A DNA stretch of 13,511 bases, from assembly GCA_001783465.1 (NCBI GenBank), contig MFMI01000027.1, positions 10,869 to 24,379 of the forward strand, given 5' to 3'. The first letter of the stretch is position 1, and every line of letters starts with the position of its first letter. The notes beneath the pieces were generated by a model. It was not told the origin of the DNA. It made no database searches and saw only the letters and a list, made by a program, of their open reading frames with translations. Shown here in pieces: positions 1-5,891 of this stretch. This DNA is from Candidatus Kaiserbacteria bacterium RIFCSPLOWO2_02_FULL_54_13. Its GTDB lineage: Bacteria; Patescibacteriota; Minisyncoccia; Phycocordibacterales; Phycocordibacteraceae. A program made the translations under genes and the position numbers.

Positions 1-1
1 C

Positions 2-220
2 TTTGAGGAAGATGACCCGCCAATTCCCGAACATATACAGAATTACTACAAAGATTTCGCGCAACGGCTATCGGGCGAAGGTGCGGATATACGAATTGCC
101 GTTATCCCCGGAGTCGCCCACAATTTCCGAAGGATAGGCATTCCGGAGGGCGCAAACGCAGTTGATAACGATAGTGTACGAGCCACGGCAACCGTGCTCG
201 CCGACTTCTTGCGTCAATGA
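2..220 (+). CDS. alpha/beta hydrolase, C-terminal part (partial)
   Basis: This reading frame is open from the left edge to a TGA at 218-220, so only the last 72 residues of a gene are present. The visible part contains IAVIPGVAHNF, which fits the strand and loop carrying the catalytic histidine in alpha/beta hydrolases, and then a final helix ending VLADFLRQ. The nucleophile and acid residues would lie outside the window, so the substrate cannot be named. The stop codon overlaps the ATG of the next gene (ATGA), so the two are translationally coupled, and the downstream neighbour is also an alpha/beta hydrolase. The family call rests on a short stretch and on this context. Confidence 0.6.
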   Translation, partial: FEEDDPPIPEHIQNYYKDFAQRLSGEGADIRIAVIPGVAHNFRRIGIPEGANAVDNDSVRATATVLADFLRQ

Positions 221-921
221 AAAGAAAACCTTTCAACATCAGCTTCGGTAAAACGACACTAGTCGGCGACAGTATTCATACAAAAGCCCGTCCGCAATGG
301 CTTTTCCTTCACGGAGCCGGTCTGAGCGATAGGAAGAGATTTGAACAGTTCAGAATGCTTCTTGCACAGAGAGGGATTGCTTCAAGTTCTTTTGATTTCA
401 TCGGCCATGGAGAGACGGGCGGAGATCTTGCCGGCTCATCTCTAGAAAGCAGGGTTGCTCAGGCGGCGGCCGTCATTGATTCATGGGGAATACCGCAACC
501 ACTCTCGATAGTTGCGTCGAGTATGGGCGGCTATATCGGCATTAAATTGACGAAACTGTACGATATTCAAAATCTGGTGTTGCTGGCTCCTGCGGCGTAT
601 GCGATGAATGCTTATAGCTCCCCGTTCGGACCGGTGTTTACGGAGGCGATACGAAGTCCTTTCAGCTGGCGAGAGACCGATGCGTGGGAGATCCTAAAGA
701 ACTTTAAAGGAAACCTTCTGATATATGCAGCTGAAAAGGATCGGGTCATACCGCATGAAATAATCGAGAGAATGTACGACTCCGCTCGGAATGCAAGATT
801 CAGAGAAATGAATATAGTAAAAGATGCGACACACTCTTTGGCGAAATGGCTCGATGAACAACCGGACTCTTTGCACGAAATTGTCGAAAAAGTTCTCAAA
901 TTATCGAAAATAGATTCATAA
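217..921 (+). CDS. alpha/beta hydrolase, 234 aa
   Basis: A serine hydrolase of the alpha/beta fold, probably an esterase- or acyl-hydrolase-like cytoplasmic enzyme; the substrate is unknown. The oxyanion-hole region is HGAG at residues 32-35. DFIGHGETGG at 60-69 matches the usual strand-4 loop. The nucleophile elbow is SSMGG with Ser102, and the remaining triad members are probably Asp175 in AAEKDRVIP and His206 in DATHSL. All three catalytic positions are present and correctly ordered, and 234 residues is a normal compact length without a large lid. There is no signal peptide or membrane segment. The ATG at 217 overlaps the upstream stop, which fixes the start and implies translational coupling. 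The stop is followed at once by a histidine-kinase fragment in another frame, suggesting a recombination point just downstream. Confidence 0.85.
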   Translation: MKRKPFNISFGKTTLVGDSIHTKARPQWLFLHGAGLSDRKRFEQFRMLLAQRGIASSSFDFIGHGETGGDLAGSSLESRVAQAAAVIDSWGIPQPLSIVASSMGGYIGIKLTKLYDIQNLVLLAPAAYAMNAYSSPFGPVFTEAIRSPFSWRETDAWEILKNFKGNLLIYAAEKDRVIPHEIIERMYDSARNARFREMNIVKDATHSLAKWLDEQPDSLHEIVEKVLKLSKIDS

Positions 922-1028
922 TAAAAGACACCGACATCGTTGAAGCGTACGGCGGCGCCATCCGCGCCGAGTCCGAGGGGGCAGGCAAGGGCGCAACCTT
1001 CACCGTCGAACTGCCCGCGAATCCATAA
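921..1028 (+). pseudogene. sensor histidine kinase C-terminal remnant
   Basis: Starting a few bases after the hydrolase stop, one frame reads DIVEAYGGAIRAESEG, then GKGATFTVELP, and ends at TAA 1026-1028. This is the characteristic end of the HATPase_c domain of two-component sensor kinases, where the usual form is IVEAHGGxIxAESExGxGTxFxxxLP. The preceding G2 box (GxGLGL), the N and G1 boxes and any start codon are absent; upstream, this frame lies inside the hydrolase gene. I therefore read it as the 3' scrap of a deleted kinase gene, left when the hydrolase pair arrived or a deletion joined the two. An intact short gene is unlikely. Confidence 0.75.
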
Positions 1029-1049
1029 GAACGTTCCCGAGAGATTAGA

Positions 1050-1078
1050 TTGTCCAAACGGAGCGCCTTTGCTACTGT
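1050..1078 (+). promoter_or_regulatory. promoter of tRNA-Met
   Basis: TTGTCC at 1050-1055 and TACTGT at 1073-1078 are separated by exactly 17 bp, placing the predicted transcription start near 1085, four bases before the mature tRNA 5' end. The boxes match sigma-70 consensus at 4 of 6 and 4 of 6 positions. Confidence 0.45.
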
Positions 1079-1088
1079 CTCTGTATCA

Positions 1089-1159
1089 GCCGGTATAGTT
1101 CAATGGTAGAACGAAGGACTCATAAGCCTTAAACAATGGTTCGATTCCATTTACCGGCA
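1089..1159 (+). tRNA. tRNA-Met (CAT anticodon)
   Basis: A complete cloverleaf folds by eye. The acceptor stem GCCGGTA/TACCGGC is perfect, the D arm is GTTC/GAAC, the anticodon loop CTCATAA has CAT at 34-36, the T stem AATGG/CCATT is perfect, and the discriminator is A. CCA is not encoded. The anticodon stem lacks the three G-C pairs of initiator tRNA and position 1-72 is paired, so this is an elongator Met tRNA or, less likely, the lysidine-modified Ile tRNA; CAT alone cannot separate these. The pair closing the anticodon stem is A opposite G, a mismatch. Length is 71 nt, with a short D loop. Confidence 0.9.
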
Positions 1160-1208
1160 CTACTCCGCCCGACACACTCGGAAATGTGACTGGCTACGAA
1201 GTGCGCAC

Positions 1209-1237
1209 ACGACATTTTGGAGAGATTTTGGTAGGAT
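1209..1237 (+). promoter_or_regulatory. possible promoter of tRNA-Asp
   Basis: ACGACA at 1209-1214 and TAGGAT at 1232-1237 are 17 bp apart, with a predicted start near 1244, about 20 bases before the tRNA. The -35 match is modest, so this is tentative. The tRNA could also be co-transcribed with tRNA-Met. Confidence 0.3.
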
Positions 1238-1264
1238 GACACTTAACTTGCGCAAGCAAGCAAT

Positions 1265-1339
1265 GCGGTCGTGGTGTAGCCTGGTTAACACGTCTCCCTG
1301 TCACGGAGAAGATCGTGGGTTCAAATCCCATCGACCGCG
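1265..1339 (+). tRNA. tRNA-Asp (GTC anticodon)
   Basis: The cloverleaf is clear: acceptor GCGGTCG/CGACCGC, D arm with the GTGTAGCCTGGTTAACAC pattern, anticodon stem TCTCC/GGAGA around loop CTGTCAC (anticodon GTC), T arm GTGGG/CCCAT with loop TTCAAAT, and discriminator G73, the normal Asp identity base. CCA is not encoded. The 3' end of this gene reappears in degenerate form about 1 kb downstream (2349-2369), so it may have been an attachment site. Confidence 0.95.
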
Positions 1340-1442
1340 CATCGATACGGAAAGAGGCATAAATCTCTCATCCGTCTTGTAATTGCACTGTTTTTCTGGT
1401 TCAACTGTCTCGAATTCTTCACCTGTAAGACCTACAGCAACA

Positions 1443-1468
1443 TAAAAAGAACCGCCTCGCGGCGGTTC
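1443..1468 (-). terminator. Rho-independent terminator of the minus-strand P-loop gene
   Basis: GAACCGCC/GGCGGTTC forms a perfect 8-bp stem around a 4-base loop (1449-1468). Read on the minus strand it is followed by TTTTT (1448-1444). It lies 17 bases past the stop of the minus-strand gene ending at 1486. Confidence 0.85.
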
Positions 1469-1485
1469 AGAAGAGACATGATTCG

Positions 1486-2037
1486 TTAGATCCTGATCAC
1501 GGACTCAACCGGATTAATGCGTGTAACTGTATCGAATCCGTCTGAGTCAATATTCGCGGCAAGCTCGTGGAAAGCCGCATAGTCGCGAACAGGAGCGTCT
1601 TCGCTAAAGAACGTAAAACCTTGGTCCTGAAGTGTCCTCATCTGCGACATCTTTGCGATTCCGGGTTTCTTCCAGAACCATTCATTCACCAAATCCAATG
1701 ATGTGATGAAGTAAAGCGCGTTCACCTGGGAAGCACCGGACTGTCGCAAATATCTGATGAGAGACCCACGCGACCTGCTGTCCTCGGTCCAGTAATCCAG
1801 GATAATTCTGCTTCCCTTACCTACCGACAGTGCTTCCTTCAACAAGCGCTTTGTCTCCTCGACAGCGAAGTGCTGGGCGCCACCATAGGGGCACGTATCT
1901 GTTGAACCAAAGCGCTCCACGAGAATGGCGTCTCGGCTGATGAGCATTAAGTCCGGCTGATGAGAAAGCAGCTTCTCTGCGTAGAAATTCTTACCTGAAC
2001 CACGCTGACCCACTAACAGGTACACTTTATTATCCAT
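1486..2037 (-). CDS. P-loop NTPase, AAA_33 / kinase-like, 183 aa
   Basis: A small cytoplasmic nucleoside-triphosphate-binding protein. Walker A is GQRGSGKN at residues 10-17. Around residue 77 the segment RIILDYW is the Walker-B-like strand, followed by SRSRGSLIRYLRQSGA, the helix with a basic lid typical of AAA_33 / polynucleotide-kinase-like P-loop kinases. Such proteins phosphorylate small molecules or nucleic-acid ends; nothing here fixes the substrate. The C-terminal part (DAPVRDYAAFHELA) resembles the family's usual ending. A GAGAGGG ribosome site precedes the ATG, and a strong terminator follows the stop, so it is a monocistronic unit. It lies opposite to its neighbours, between the intact tRNA-Asp gene and a degenerate copy of its 3' end, and may be carried on a small inserted segment. 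Confidence 0.75.
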   Translation of the reverse strand: MDNKVYLLVGQRGSGKNFYAEKLLSHQPDLMLISRDAILVERFGSTDTCPYGGAQHFAVEETKRLLKEALSVGKGSRIILDYWTEDSRSRGSLIRYLRQSGASQVNALYFITSLDLVNEWFWKKPGIAKMSQMRTLQDQGFTFFSEDAPVRDYAAFHELAANIDSDGFDTVTRINPVESVIRI

Positions 2038-2180
2038 GACATGACCCTCTCGGTAATTTATCTATGAGCGACTCTATACTTCTTGAGCAATATAATCAAC
2101 TAGGGCTTGCTAGTGCGTAGGTCGGGAATGAAAATATGCCCCTCATGCTCCCGTATTCTAGTTCCAATAGTGTCTACGAG

Positions 2181-2369
2181 GGCGCGCAAAATTAGTCCCC
2201 GAAAGGGGATTTAATTTTGCGCGGGGAAGCGAGCAAAGTGTTTTGCTCGCGTTGGGATTTGAACGCCGGAGCGATGTCGAGCCAGCAGGCAAGACCGCGA
2301 GGCAGGGTCGTGAAAATTTGTGAGCGACGGCGAACAAATTATTCCTGACCAAGCCCATCGACCACGCAT
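2181..2369. repeat. hairpin cluster ending in a tRNA-Asp 3'-end-like segment
   Basis: The roughly 530 bases between the P-loop gene and the glycosidase hold no convincing intact gene; 2038-2180 shows nothing clear beyond the upstream region of the minus gene. From 2183 there are three hairpins: a 12-bp perfect stem at 2183-2194/2212-2223 enclosing TCCCC-GAAA-GGGGA; a perfect 9-bp stem at 2229-2237/2242-2250; and a 7-bp stem at 2315-2321/2334-2340. Between the second and third lies GGGATTTGAAC, a tRNA T-arm-like string on the minus strand. The cluster ends at 2349-2369 with a segment matching the tRNA-Asp 3' end at 17 of 21 positions, with core CCCATCGACC identical. Short minus-strand reading frames here show no protein-like features. 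Confidence 0.6.
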
Positions 2370-2394
2370 TTAAAAAGTTAGGAAATAAAAATGT

Positions 2395-2530
2395 TTATGT
2401 TCTCCCGTATCGGTCTTCAAGGCGCGTGATGTCGCTTTCGTCGAAGTCGCCGAACGCTATTTCAAGAAATGTCGTTCCTTCCGGCCCGCCGGTGACGCGG
2501 TGCTCGAAACCGCCGGGTGCTGTGCACCCG
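2395..2530 (-). pseudogene. C-terminal remnant of a phosphomannose-isomerase-type cupin
   Basis: On the minus strand, ending at TAA (2397-2395), the frame reads PGGFEHRVTGG, then TTFLEIAFGDFDESDI, then TRLEDRYGR. This is the last strand set and tail of the type II mannose-6-phosphate isomerase cupin family, where PGxxHR and DIxRLEDxYGR endings are typical. Upstream of about 2530 the frame loses similarity, passes a short palindrome (GGGTGC-TGT-GCACCC on the plus strand, 2515-2529) and then runs antisense through the glycosidase gene. No start codon is placed to give an intact cupin, so this is a truncated relic of about 45 residues. It suggests that a sugar-phosphate isomerase gene once stood here. 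Confidence 0.7.
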
Positions 2531-2556
2531 CGCGGTGCAGGGCGCGCCGCATTGGT

Positions 2557-2565
2557 TGGTATAGT
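2557..2565 (+). promoter_or_regulatory. extended -10 promoter, leaderless start of glycosidase
   Basis: TGG-TATAGT is an extended -10 element (TGn upstream of the hexamer at 2560-2565). Only six bases separate it from the ATG at 2572, so the expected transcription start coincides with the start codon. No -35 box is visible in the GC-rich sequence upstream. Confidence 0.55.
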
Positions 2566-2571
2566 ACCGGT

Positions 2572-3753
2572 ATGACCATCCGAGATGAAGCGTTCGCCTT
2601 GCTTGCCGCGAACCGCCGGACGACCGACGGGCATACCTACACGGTTCCGTCGCCTGACGCCTATCCCTACCAGTGGTTCTGGGATTCCTGCTTCCACGCC
2701 ATCGTGCTTGCAAAGAGCGAACCAGAGGCGGCAATGAGCGAACTGCGCGCGCTCGTCTCCCGCCAGCTTCCCGACGGCATGATTCCGCACATCATCTACT
2801 GGGTGCCGGGAGATTTGCACCGCTACAAATGGGGAACCGACGGCACAAGCGCACTCACGCAACCGCCGATGCTCGCGTATGCCGCATGGGAAATTTATAA
2901 GGAAACGAGTGACGATGCATTTCTCGCCGAGCTCTATCCGGCGCTCATGCGGTATTACGAATACTTGATATCCAAACGCGACCCGCGCGACCACCACCTT
3001 GTCGGCATCATCAATCCGGACGAATCCGGCGAAGATAATTCGCCGCGCTTTGACAGCGTCCTCCATGTGCCGGATGACATATCGCTTGCGGACCATCTTG
3101 CGCGCCGCTTGGAGCTCGTGGACGCGAATCGCGCCTGTAATTTTGACGCCGAGCTTTGTATGAACCGCCATTTTTGGGTAAAGGACGTTCCGTTCAACGC
3201 GATTCTCGTGGAGAACCTGCGTACGCTTGAACACATGGCTTCGTTTCTGGGAAAGGAGGATGACGAGCATTTCTGCAAGCTCAACATTGACCTCGTGAGC
3301 GCCGCGATGCGCGAGCATCTTTTTGCCGACGGTGCGTATTGGTCGGCGGTAGCGATGACCGAGTACGAGCCGCTTCGGGTCGCTACCTGGGCGCACTTTG
3401 TTCCGCTGTTCGCCGACTTGTACACGCCGGAAGAGGCGCGGACGCTCGTTGACAATGAACTTCTGAATGAAGAGACATTTTGGGGGCCGCACGGCATACG
3501 CACGGTCTCGCGCAAGGAGAAATCGTACCGCCCTGACGGCTACTGGAGGGGGTCGGTCTGGATGGCGCCGCACTGGTTCATCTACAAAGGACTCATGCGC
3601 TACGGCTTCAGCGAAGAGGCGCGGCTCGTGCGCGAGAGGTCGGTTGCGCTTATCGAGCGGGGCGGTTTCCGCGAATACTTTGACCCGGAGACGGGGGAGG
3701 GCTACGGCGCGCATAACTTCACGTGGGGGGCGCTCGTGGCTGATATGACCTGA
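2572..3753 (+). CDS. MGH1/GH63-like glycoside hydrolase, 393 aa
   Basis: A cytoplasmic (alpha/alpha)6-barrel glycosidase; the family hydrolyses alpha-glucosides or mannosylglycerate-type compounds, and the exact substrate cannot be read here. The substrate-pocket segment WFWDSCFHA is at residues 35-43. ESGEDNSPRFD at 151-161 corresponds to the family's ESGxDNSPRWD block, with Asp155 the probable general acid. GYWRGSVWMAPHW is at 323-335. FREYFDPETGEG at 366-377 carries the likely base, Glu368. No signal peptide is seen. The frame is open from 2500, but the ATG at 2572 is preferred because a -10 box ends six bases before it and the upstream residues are not family-like. The genes that follow (isomerase, ROK kinase, SemiSWEET carrier) fit use of a released hexose. 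Confidence 0.85.
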   Translation: MTIRDEAFALLAANRRTTDGHTYTVPSPDAYPYQWFWDSCFHAIVLAKSEPEAAMSELRALVSRQLPDGMIPHIIYWVPGDLHRYKWGTDGTSALTQPPMLAYAAWEIYKETSDDAFLAELYPALMRYYEYLISKRDPRDHHLVGIINPDESGEDNSPRFDSVLHVPDDISLADHLARRLELVDANRACNFDAELCMNRHFWVKDVPFNAILVENLRTLEHMASFLGKEDDEHFCKLNIDLVSAAMREHLFADGAYWSAVAMTEYEPLRVATWAHFVPLFADLYTPEEARTLVDNELLNEETFWGPHGIRTVSRKEKSYRPDGYWRGSVWMAPHWFIYKGLMRYGFSEEARLVRERSVALIERGGFREYFDPETGEGYGAHNFTWGALVADMT

Positions 3754-3781
3754 CACACTAGAACGGCTTTGCGAGACGACT

Positions 3782-4051
3782 ATGTACTATGTCTATGTGT
3801 TGCAAAGTAGGAAAGACAGCCGATTATATACCGGTTATACAAACAATTTGCGTCGTCGTCTCGCGGAACATAGTGGGGAAGGAGGAAAATCAACAAAGCC
3901 TCGCCTTCTGTTGCAGTTGCTGTATTATGAAGCGTATATGTCGCAGGATGATGCTAAAGCGCGCGAGTTCAAACTCAAATCATCTCAAGGAGCGAGTGCT
4001 GCTCTCAAGCGTCGGTTGCCGCACAGCCTGCGACAAGGCCGTTTAGTGTGA
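3782..4051 (+). CDS. GIY-YIG nuclease superfamily protein (UPF0213-like), 89 aa
   Basis: A small single-domain GIY-YIG protein. MYYVYVLQS at residues 1-9 and LYTGYTNNLRRRLAEHS at 15-31 are the two signature strands and helix: YVY supplies the GIY element and YTG the YIG element, followed by the catalytic-type arginines. Members of this short subfamily are widespread, and their cellular role is mostly unknown; some are predicted to act on DNA. The usual metal-binding glutamate is probably in YYEAYMSQDDAKAREFKLK. It follows the glycosidase by 28 bases and precedes the isomerase by 16 bases, but has no obvious link to sugar metabolism. Start at 3782 begins exactly at the conserved N-terminal strand. 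Confidence 0.85.
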   Translation: MYYVYVLQSRKDSRLYTGYTNNLRRRLAEHSGEGGKSTKPRLLLQLLYYEAYMSQDDAKAREFKLKSSQGASAALKRRLPHSLRQGRLV

Positions 4052-4055
4052 CAGG

Positions 4056-4061
4056 TATGAT
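4056..4061 (+). promoter_or_regulatory. -10 box of the isomerase gene, leaderless spacing
   Basis: TATGAT at 4056-4061 matches the -10 consensus at 5 of 6 positions and is followed by six bases and the ATG at 4068. This is the same spacing as at the glycosidase and HNH genes. No good -35 box is visible. Confidence 0.45.
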
Positions 4062-4067
4062 GGACGC

Positions 4068-5000
4068 ATGAGGTACCAAGACCTGTTACAGGAACTCGCG
4101 TGGAAACCGGTGATTGAGGGGGGAGCAATGCCGCAGGCATCGCGCGTCGTCGTCGGCGGCATGGGCGGTTCGGCGCTTCCTGCGAATGCCGCGCGCTTTC
4201 TGGACCCGACACTTTCGCTTTCGACGCATCGCGATTATGACCTTCCGGAGGTTGTCGATACGGATGCTCTCCATATTGCCATCTCGGATTCAGGGAACAC
4301 CGTCGAGACGCTCTCGTTTGCCAAGGCGGCATACGAACACGGACTCAAACTTGCGGTTATCGATGCCGGCGGCGAGCTCGCGGATATTGCGGAGAAAGAA
4401 GTCTTGCCGTTCGTCCGCGTTCCTTCCGGCCTGCAGCCGAGAGATTCGCTCTTCTATCTCCTCAACGCCCTTCTTGCGCTTATCGGCAGAGAAGACCTGC
4501 GTGCCGCGCTTGCGGCAGTATCGTTTGACGCCGACGCCGCAGAACAAGAGTCCCGTTCCCTCGCCGGCACGCTCACCGGCGCCCTTCCGCTTTTCTACGT
4601 TTCGCGGACGAACGGGTTTCTTGCCTACGCGTCTAAGATTCATGTGAACGAGACGGCGAAGATGCCCGCTGTTGCGAACCTGTTTCCCGAACTCAACCAT
4701 AACGAGATGCAATCTTTTGACTCTTCTGCGCCGGAAGCGGTTGTCGCGCTTGCGCGCTTTGTGCTCTTGCGCGACGCGAATGACGACCCGCGCATCGCGC
4801 GGCGGATGGACGTTTTCGCCGAGCTTATGCGCGCGCGCGGAAGGAGTGTGACCGAGGTGCCGCTTCTCGGCGCCACGCGCGCCGAACAACTCGCGCGCCA
4901 TTGGTTCGTGATGCACCGGACGGCCCGTATGCTCGCGGAGGCTCGCGGAGTTGACCCCGACACGGTCTCGCTCGTGGAAGATTTTAAAAAGCGACTATGA
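4068..5000 (+). CDS. bifunctional phosphoglucose/phosphomannose isomerase, 310 aa
   Basis: A SIS-domain aldose-ketose isomerase that interconverts glucose-6-phosphate or mannose-6-phosphate with fructose-6-phosphate in the cytoplasm. GGMGGSA at residues 30-36 and SDSGNTVET at 73-81 are the two phosphate-binding SIS signatures. SGLQPRDSLFYLL at 120-132 and PELNHNE at 207-213 are diagnostic of the PGI/PMI family, the latter carrying the catalytic-type glutamate (Glu213). The C-terminal ARGVDPDTVSLVEDFKKRL is the normal family end. Length is slightly below the usual 320-350. It stands between a glycosidase and a ROK kinase, which fits entry of a phosphorylated hexose into glycolysis. The stop is followed immediately by one arm of an inverted repeat, and transcription probably starts at the ATG. 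Confidence 0.9.
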   Translation: MRYQDLLQELAWKPVIEGGAMPQASRVVVGGMGGSALPANAARFLDPTLSLSTHRDYDLPEVVDTDALHIAISDSGNTVETLSFAKAAYEHGLKLAVIDAGGELADIAEKEVLPFVRVPSGLQPRDSLFYLLNALLALIGREDLRAALAAVSFDADAAEQESRSLAGTLTGALPLFYVSRTNGFLAYASKIHVNETAKMPAVANLFPELNHNEMQSFDSSAPEAVVALARFVLLRDANDDPRIARRMDVFAELMRARGRSVTEVPLLGATRAEQLARHWFVMHRTARMLAEARGVDPDTVSLVEDFKKRL

Positions 5001-5081
5001 ACCCCATTAGAAACACGTCAACCGGTGTCTGCAACAATGTATGAACGACGAGCGCCCAGGTACGGAAGTTTCTAACGGGGT
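5001..5081. repeat. intergenic inverted repeat, CCCCRT-AG-AAC type
   Basis: ACCCCATTAGAAAC at 5001-5014, directly after the isomerase stop, is the reverse complement of GTTTCTAACGGGGT at 5068-5081 at 13 of 14 positions. The single exception is A opposite C in plus-strand RNA, which becomes a G-U pair in minus-strand RNA. The 53-base interior contains the ATG assigned to the ROK gene. A related element lies at 13285-13353, so this looks like one member of a repeat family placed between genes. Confidence 0.6.
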
Positions 5082-5886
5082 GAGCCGACTGGTGTTTGAT
5101 ATCGGCGGTTCGCACCTGCGCGTCGCGCTTGCAGACGGCGACGCACTCGGCGCGTCGGAGAAGGTTGCTACGCCGAAGAATCCGGCGCAGGGTGTTGAAG
5201 CGATACACGCGTTTTTGGAAAAGCACGGCGCCCGAGCGGACGAAGCTGTTGGCGGCATTGCCGGCGTCGTACGGGACGGCGTCGTCGTGCGCACCGGCTA
5301 CTTGCCGGAATGGGACGGATTCAATCTCGCCGCGGCGCTGAAAGATACCTGCGGCATCTCGTCCACGCAACTTTTTAACGATGCAGAAATCGCCGGTGTC
5401 GGCGAAGCCGTCCACGGAGCGGGGAAGGGGTATCGTGTCGTCGCCTACGTTACGGTGAGCACGGGCATCGGCGGCGCGCTCATTGTCGGCGGACGTCCTG
5501 CGCCGCACGCGGTCGGATACGAGCCGGGGAAGCAGGTTATTGACTATGAACGCATGCGGACCCTTGAAGAGGTCGCCGATGGCGCGTCGCTTACTGAAGA
5601 ATTCGGACATCCGCCGGAGGAACTGGAACACGCCGTCGTTGAAGGGCGCGTCCGTCCGCTCGCCGTCGGCCTCTACAATATCCTGCGCCTCTGGTCGCCG
5701 GATATGCTCATTCTCGGCGGTTCTCTCATGAACGACACGACCGGGTACCCGCTTGACGCGGTCGTGCGCGAGATTGCTTCGCTGCCGGTCCCGCTCCCCG
5801 CGCTCCCGCCCATTATGCGCTCGGCGCTCGGCGACGATGCCGGCCTCCGCGGCGCGCTCGTGCTTGCCGCCGACGAAAATAATTGA
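5041..5886 (+). CDS. ROK-family sugar kinase (glucokinase-like), 281 aa
   Basis: An ASKHA-fold kinase that probably phosphorylates glucose or a related hexose at the expense of ATP. The phosphate-1 motif FDIGGSHLRVAL is at residues 19-30, GGIAGVV at 71-77 and FNDAEIAGVGEA at 112-123, where Asp114 is the expected catalytic base. STGIGGALIVGG at 140-151 is the phosphate-2 loop, and WSPDMLILGGSL is the adenosine-side motif. The zinc site of classical ROK proteins (CxCGxxGCxE after GHxxV) is missing: the region GYEPGKQVIDYERMRTLEEV has no cysteine. The start is uncertain. ATG 5041 lies inside an inverted repeat, while GTG 5080 would begin MSRLVFDIGG, a typical ROK N terminus. The stop overlaps the next gene region and the four sugar genes run in one direction. 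Confidence 0.85.
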   Translation: MNDERPGTEVSNGVSRLVFDIGGSHLRVALADGDALGASEKVATPKNPAQGVEAIHAFLEKHGARADEAVGGIAGVVRDGVVVRTGYLPEWDGFNLAAALKDTCGISSTQLFNDAEIAGVGEAVHGAGKGYRVVAYVTVSTGIGGALIVGGRPAPHAVGYEPGKQVIDYERMRTLEEVADGASLTEEFGHPPEELEHAVVEGRVRPLAVGLYNILRLWSPDMLILGGSLMNDTTGYPLDAVVREIASLPVPLPALPPIMRSALGDDAGLRGALVLAADENN

Positions 5887-5891
5887 TTGCT

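Noticed and set aside
2158..2358. 66-codon minus-strand frame over the hairpin cluster
   Set aside because: It runs straight through three hairpins and a tRNA-like segment, and has a low-complexity, non-protein-like composition.
2395..3756. A 453-codon minus-strand open frame antisense to the glycosidase
   Set aside because: It is Arg/Val/His-rich with no family motif over the glycosidase, whose own motifs are clear. Such long antisense frames are expected opposite GC-rich genes. Only its last 45 codons resemble a protein (the cupin relic).
4290..4916. Long minus-strand frame opposite the PGI/PMI gene (also 4984-5631 opposite ROK and 5673-6302)
   Set aside because: Composition is that of an antisense shadow, without ribosome sites or recognisable domains, and the plus-strand genes are secure.
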